Source of the DNA: CAYNVS01 sp964400725
GTDB taxonomy: Bacteria; Myxococcota_A; SURF-8; CAYNVS01
Direction: 5' to 3'
DNA: 64,000 nucleotides
NCBI GenBank assembly: GCA_964400725.1
Contig: CAYNVS010000002.1
Span: 62,001 to 126,000 of the forward strand
In this document: positions 60,874-64,000 of the stretch, one piece after another
Position numbering within the stretch: position 1 is the first letter of the stretch
Layout of the letters: each line of letters begins with the position of its first letter
Notes under the pieces: model-generated
The model's input: only the letters and a program-made list of their open reading frames with translations
Database searches by the model: none
What the model was told of the DNA's origin: nothing
Translations under genes and position numbers: made by a program

Positions 60874-62280
60874 ATGAAGACTCGCCGTCATTTTAAATTA
60901 AGCGCGCTTTGCCGAATGGCCGCCGCGGGGCTCTTTATGGCGATACTGCTTGTTAATTCATCGGCTTTTGCCCAAGACGGCAAGCCGGACGCGCATAAAA
61001 AGAACGATATAATATCGGGCTTTCTCGTTTTGTTCGACTATACAAATTTGTCCCGCGCGCTTTCCGAGTCCGGTTTTTTTTACGGCGATTACGACGACAA
61101 CGACTGGTTTTCTCAGGATAGGCTGGGCTTTCGCCTTCAGCTTAGAGCGAGCGATAACGTTACGAATAACTTCGGCTACGATTTAATCGTCAACATGGAG
61201 CTTAACGCGGCGCAACCGCTGCGCTTTCAAAAAACAAGCGCGGGCGACATGCTCGACTTCAGCCTTCGCGAAGGATTTATAACGTACCGAAATTTTTTAA
61301 ATTTCATCGACTTTAAGCTGGGCCGCCAGTATATTTTTTGGGGGCGTTTCGAGTGGGGCGGCGCGCTCGATTTTATCGCTCCTTGGGATTTTACTCATAT
61401 GGGGCCGGAAAAGGAAAATTTCCGTCTCGCAACCTACGCGGGGAAAATCATTTTCAACTTCGGACCGGTTTCTCTTGAAACGCTCATAATACCTTACTTC
61501 ACGCCGACGCTCGTGCCGCTTGAACTTCCTTCCGAAATGGCGGGGATGAAGGTTGTGAAAAAACCGTACGGTTACCCAAACAATCTTCCGCAGAATTGGG
61601 AGTACGGCGCCAAGCTGAATTTCCCCATCGGCGAAAAAGCCGAGATGTCGCTGAATTATTACAAAGGGTACGACCGCAACTTTTCAATGTACGTAACCAG
61701 CGAGCGCGCCGACGCAAGCAGCCCGCTGCCGGACACTCTAGTCTTCCAACCGACTTACAAGCCGATTCAGGTCGTCGGCGTTGACGGCCAATACATACTT
61801 GGCCCCGTGCTGCTGCTTGGCGAAGCGGGGTATTTCCACACCTCCGACGCAAGCGGAAGCGACCCGTTCGTAAAAAACCGCAACGTCAAGGGGGCGTTAG
61901 GTTTCGAGTGGGAGGCGCCGTTCGATTTATCCATTCAAGCGATGGCGAGCTATACCTATTTAATAGGCTACGACCGAACCGCCGAGTGGAACGCGCGAAA
62001 GAATCCGGGTCAACCCGACCCGTACGTGCCGCTTAAACACCAAAGCACGCTGATGGCGCGCATTAAATATACGCTTAATACCGACGTTTCTTTTCAGGCG
62101 CTCAACCTTTACAACCTTTACGACAACGATTTTATGCTGCTGGCTTTTGCGGCGATAGAACTAGTTTCCGACCTTAAGCTTTATACGGGCGTGGCGCTTT
62201 TCCGAGGCAAAGACGGAACGACTTTCGGCCGCAGCGAGCCTTCCTCGCAATTTTTTGCGGAGCTGAAGTGGAACTTTTAA
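60874..62280 (+). CDS. Outer-membrane beta-barrel protein
   Basis: A 468-residue protein. The signal peptide spans about 1-33 (to AFA|QD). The body shows alternating amphipathic strands and ends FFAELKWNF with C-terminal Phe, the BAM recognition sign. The segment DFKLGRQYIFWGRFEWGGALDFIAPWDFTHMGPE resembles DUF1302-like porins that accompany the LolA-like protein. Likely in one operon with it; the MMPL/RND pump that usually completes the set is absent. Confidence 0.8.
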   Translation: MKTRRHFKLSALCRMAAAGLFMAILLVNSSAFAQDGKPDAHKKNDIISGFLVLFDYTNLSRALSESGFFYGDYDDNDWFSQDRLGFRLQLRASDNVTNNFGYDLIVNMELNAAQPLRFQKTSAGDMLDFSLREGFITYRNFLNFIDFKLGRQYIFWGRFEWGGALDFIAPWDFTHMGPEKENFRLATYAGKIIFNFGPVSLETLIIPYFTPTLVPLELPSEMAGMKVVKKPYGYPNNLPQNWEYGAKLNFPIGEKAEMSLNYYKGYDRNFSMYVTSERADASSPLPDTLVFQPTYKPIQVVGVDGQYILGPVLLLGEAGYFHTSDASGSDPFVKNRNVKGALGFEWEAPFDLSIQAMASYTYLIGYDRTAEWNARKNPGQPDPYVPLKHQSTLMARIKYTLNTDVSFQALNLYNLYDNDFMLLAFAAIELVSDLKLYTGVALFRGKDGTTFGRSEPSSQFFAELKWNF

Positions 62281-62322
62281 GAAAGCGATTTTAAGACGCG
62301 CAAAGGACAAGGAGATTGTAAA

Positions 62323-63162
62323 ATGAATAACAAGTTCAAAACGTTGGCTTTAATCGTCGCGCTTGCGGCCGCGACGGCAGTCGGCTGCTCCGACAACGAA
62401 ATACAAAAAGGGAACGGGACGGTTAAATTTACCGTCAATTACAACGGCTCGCACAAAGTTTACCGGCTCGGGTACGCGCTCTTCGACGAATCGACCTACC
62501 CGCCTACAACGGCGCCCAAGATGGCCAACTATTACCCGCTGGACCCCGTGGACGCCGGTCTGTCGTTCCCGTATAAATTTGACCTTACGCCAGTAACCGA
62601 CGGAACTTACTGGATTATGGTTTACGGCGACATCGACCCGACGGACGGCTACCAGCCTAAAACTACCGACCCGATGAACTCCTCTTTTGCCGGGCCGATT
62701 ACTATTAAAAACGGCGATACGCAAAACGTAACCGTAACGATTTTCGATCCCGGCGCGAGCGAAATTGAGACGGAGACGAGCGACGGCGACGTAGATAACG
62801 CCGAGCTTACCGAGGCGAGCGAGACCGTAACGCCGGACGCGGGGAAGGCGGCGATTTACGGAACCGTTAATTATTCGGGCTCCGCAACCGGCAAACTGAT
62901 GATAACCGGCTTTGCGGCCAACCCGCCCGCCGGTCCGCCGACGCTTTACATTTACCAAAACGACGTCGTTTTCCCGTATTATTTCGAGAAGAAAAACGCT
63001 TCTCCCGGAACCTATTACATACTGGTTTATTTGGATGTGGATACGGAAGACGGCATGACCAACAACCCCGCGCTCGACCCGTCAAGCGGCGATTTCAAAG
63101 AATTTGTTTTGGAGGCGGATAAGGCTTACAAGGCGGACTTTACGCTGACCGACCCGAAATAA
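62323..63162 (+). CDS. Lipoprotein with a duplicated beta domain
   Basis: A 279-residue protein, lipobox AVGC (Cys22), AAGGAG upstream. Two similar halves: residues about 33-145 (VKFTVNYNGSHKVYRLGYALF...GTYWIMVYGDIDPTDGY) and 178-278 (IYGTVNYSGSATGKLMITGFA...GTYYILVYLDVDTEDGM), joined by an acidic linker. Surface lipoprotein of unknown role. Its end overlaps the end of the convergent gene by 23 nt. Confidence 0.8.
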   Translation: MNNKFKTLALIVALAAATAVGCSDNEIQKGNGTVKFTVNYNGSHKVYRLGYALFDESTYPPTTAPKMANYYPLDPVDAGLSFPYKFDLTPVTDGTYWIMVYGDIDPTDGYQPKTTDPMNSSFAGPITIKNGDTQNVTVTIFDPGASEIETETSDGDVDNAELTEASETVTPDAGKAAIYGTVNYSGSATGKLMITGFAANPPAGPPTLYIYQNDVVFPYYFEKKNASPGTYYILVYLDVDTEDGMTNNPALDPSSGDFKEFVLEADKAYKADFTLTDPK

Positions 63163-64000
63163 CCCGCGACTCGCGGCGCGCGCGGCGGCGGATTTTATAT
63201 AAAGCCGCAATAATAAATGCCGTAAATAACTCAAAAGGCCGCGCAGTCGTCGATGCGCACGATTCGCCGTTTCCTTCGCCGTCCGGAGTTACCTTTGGCG
63301 CTACGTATCGAGGCAGCGGAGAGCCGTCTGACGCGACGGTCAAACCAAAGTCCTTCGCCGTTTCGCCGCAAACCGAACCGCCCGCCTTTCGCGCAATTAC
63401 GCGGACAACCCAAACGCCCGGCGCGTCGGGGGTAAACGCCGCAGGACCGTCCGAGGTAAAATCCTTGATTAGAGCCCAGCCGCCTAAATGACGGACGTAA
63501 ACGGCGGTCTCGACGTCCGCTGATTGCGCCGCCTTTATCGACGGTTCGAGCGACGCCTGCGCGCCTTGAACCGGTTTTTCGGGCGACGCTTTTATAGCCT
63601 TAACTTCTATTTCTTCTTCAATTTCCTCAACGGCCGCCGCAGCGGATACGCAAACGGTATGATTTTTGCCGAAAGGCGCGGCGCAATTCCATCCTTCCGG
63701 GCAAAGGTTTGCGGCGTCGCAAGGCCGCGAACAATAGCCTGCGGACGTTTCGTTAGGCGCGGCGCATTCAAGCCCCTTGCGGCAATCCGCCTGTTTGGCG
63801 CAAGGCGTTCCCATCTTCCCTTCGCCGTATAAGTTCGGCAGGCAGCGGCCGTCGTCGCACGAAAGATAAGGCGGACAGTCGGTATCGCAGACGCACGCGC
63901 GCGCGCAAATAAGCCCGCCGGAGGCGGAGTGAACGACGCACGCGCCGGAAGGGCAGTCGGCGTCGGAGAGGCAAGGGGAGCCGTCTTTTCCGGCGATCGG
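63140..64000 (-). CDS. Cys-rich protein with MYXO-CTERM-like tail, 5' end outside the window
   Basis: The frame is open to base 64000, giving at least 286 residues; the ATG at 63814 is internal. Visible N-part: Cys-rich repeats (SPCLSDADCPSGACVV, TDCPPYLSCDDGRC, TPCAKQADCRKGLECA), then an Ala/Glu linker and a beta domain. The C-terminal part has ESCASTT, a hydrophobic helix (FELFTAFIIAALY) and KIRRRARR, the sorting-tail layout also seen at 1165-3051. Confidence 0.8.
   Translation of the reverse strand, partial: PIAGKDGSPCLSDADCPSGACVVHSASGGLICARACVCDTDCPPYLSCDDGRCLPNLYGEGKMGTPCAKQADCRKGLECAAPNETSAGYCSRPCDAANLCPEGWNCAAPFGKNHTVCVSAAAAVEEIEEEIEVKAIKASPEKPVQGAQASLEPSIKAAQSADVETAVYVRHLGGWALIKDFTSDGPAAFTPDAPGVWVVRVIARKAGGSVCGETAKDFGLTVASDGSPLPRYVAPKVTPDGEGNGESCASTTARPFELFTAFIIAALYKIRRRARRESRVISGRSA

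Overview
The window reads as a didermic, Myxococcota/Deltaproteobacteria-like chromosome (inference, not proven). The signs are a type IV pilus alignment operon (pilM-N-O-P-Q), many lipoproteins with a clear lipobox, a 2482-residue Cys-rich/FG-GAP lipoprotein, a CsgG/TolB-like SH3 protein, an outer-membrane beta-barrel next to a LolA-like protein, and two exported proteins ending in MYXO-CTERM-like tails (small residue/Cys motif, hydrophobic helix, Arg cluster). Base composition is moderately GC-rich, with one AT-rich island near 10.64-13.04 kb.

Left part (1-32.9 kb): a truncated ORF end, a polytopic membrane protein, an exported MYXO-CTERM-like protein, a radical SAM enzyme coupled to a PEP/pyruvate-binding + nucleotidyltransferase fusion, and a PilZ protein. 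These are followed by thiolase and enoyl-CoA hydratase genes, then an AT-rich insert with an M64-like secreted metalloprotease (frame-broken, with a poly-C/(AC)n tract at its start) and a lipoprotein. Next come glnA, ino1, an SDR protein, an exported lipoprotein, an LmbE-type deacetylase, a CsgG/TolB-like protein, the giant Cys-rich lipoprotein, a lipid-kinase-like gene, a PP2C phosphatase and larC.

Middle part (32.9-48.8 kb, all minus strand): a compact set of tailed-phage structural genes in canonical order. It holds small and large terminase, portal, scaffold, capsid, connector, tail terminator, tail tube, a G/GT-type chaperone pair with a visible -1 slippery site, a very short tape measure, distal tail/fibre, beta-helix spike, hub, and a small membrane/coiled-coil protein. 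No integrase, replication, excision or obvious endolysin gene is seen. A solitary Phd/YefM-type antitoxin with a perfect TGTACA palindrome sits inside. The size and content resemble a gene transfer agent or a domesticated siphovirus; a decayed prophage is the main alternative. This is the strongest candidate for an undescribed system here.

Right part (48.8-64 kb): a 0.7-kb AT-rich regulatory region, an XRE regulator, pilMNOPQ with a trailing lipoprotein and a strong terminator, a deoxynucleoside kinase, a TPR protein, and an SCP2-domain protein with a FadR-like operator. After three back-to-back stem-loops come a small membrane protein, a LolA-like + beta-barrel pair, a duplicated-domain lipoprotein, and the 3' part of a Cys-rich MYXO-CTERM-like protein that runs off the window. 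No tRNA, rRNA or CRISPR array was seen.
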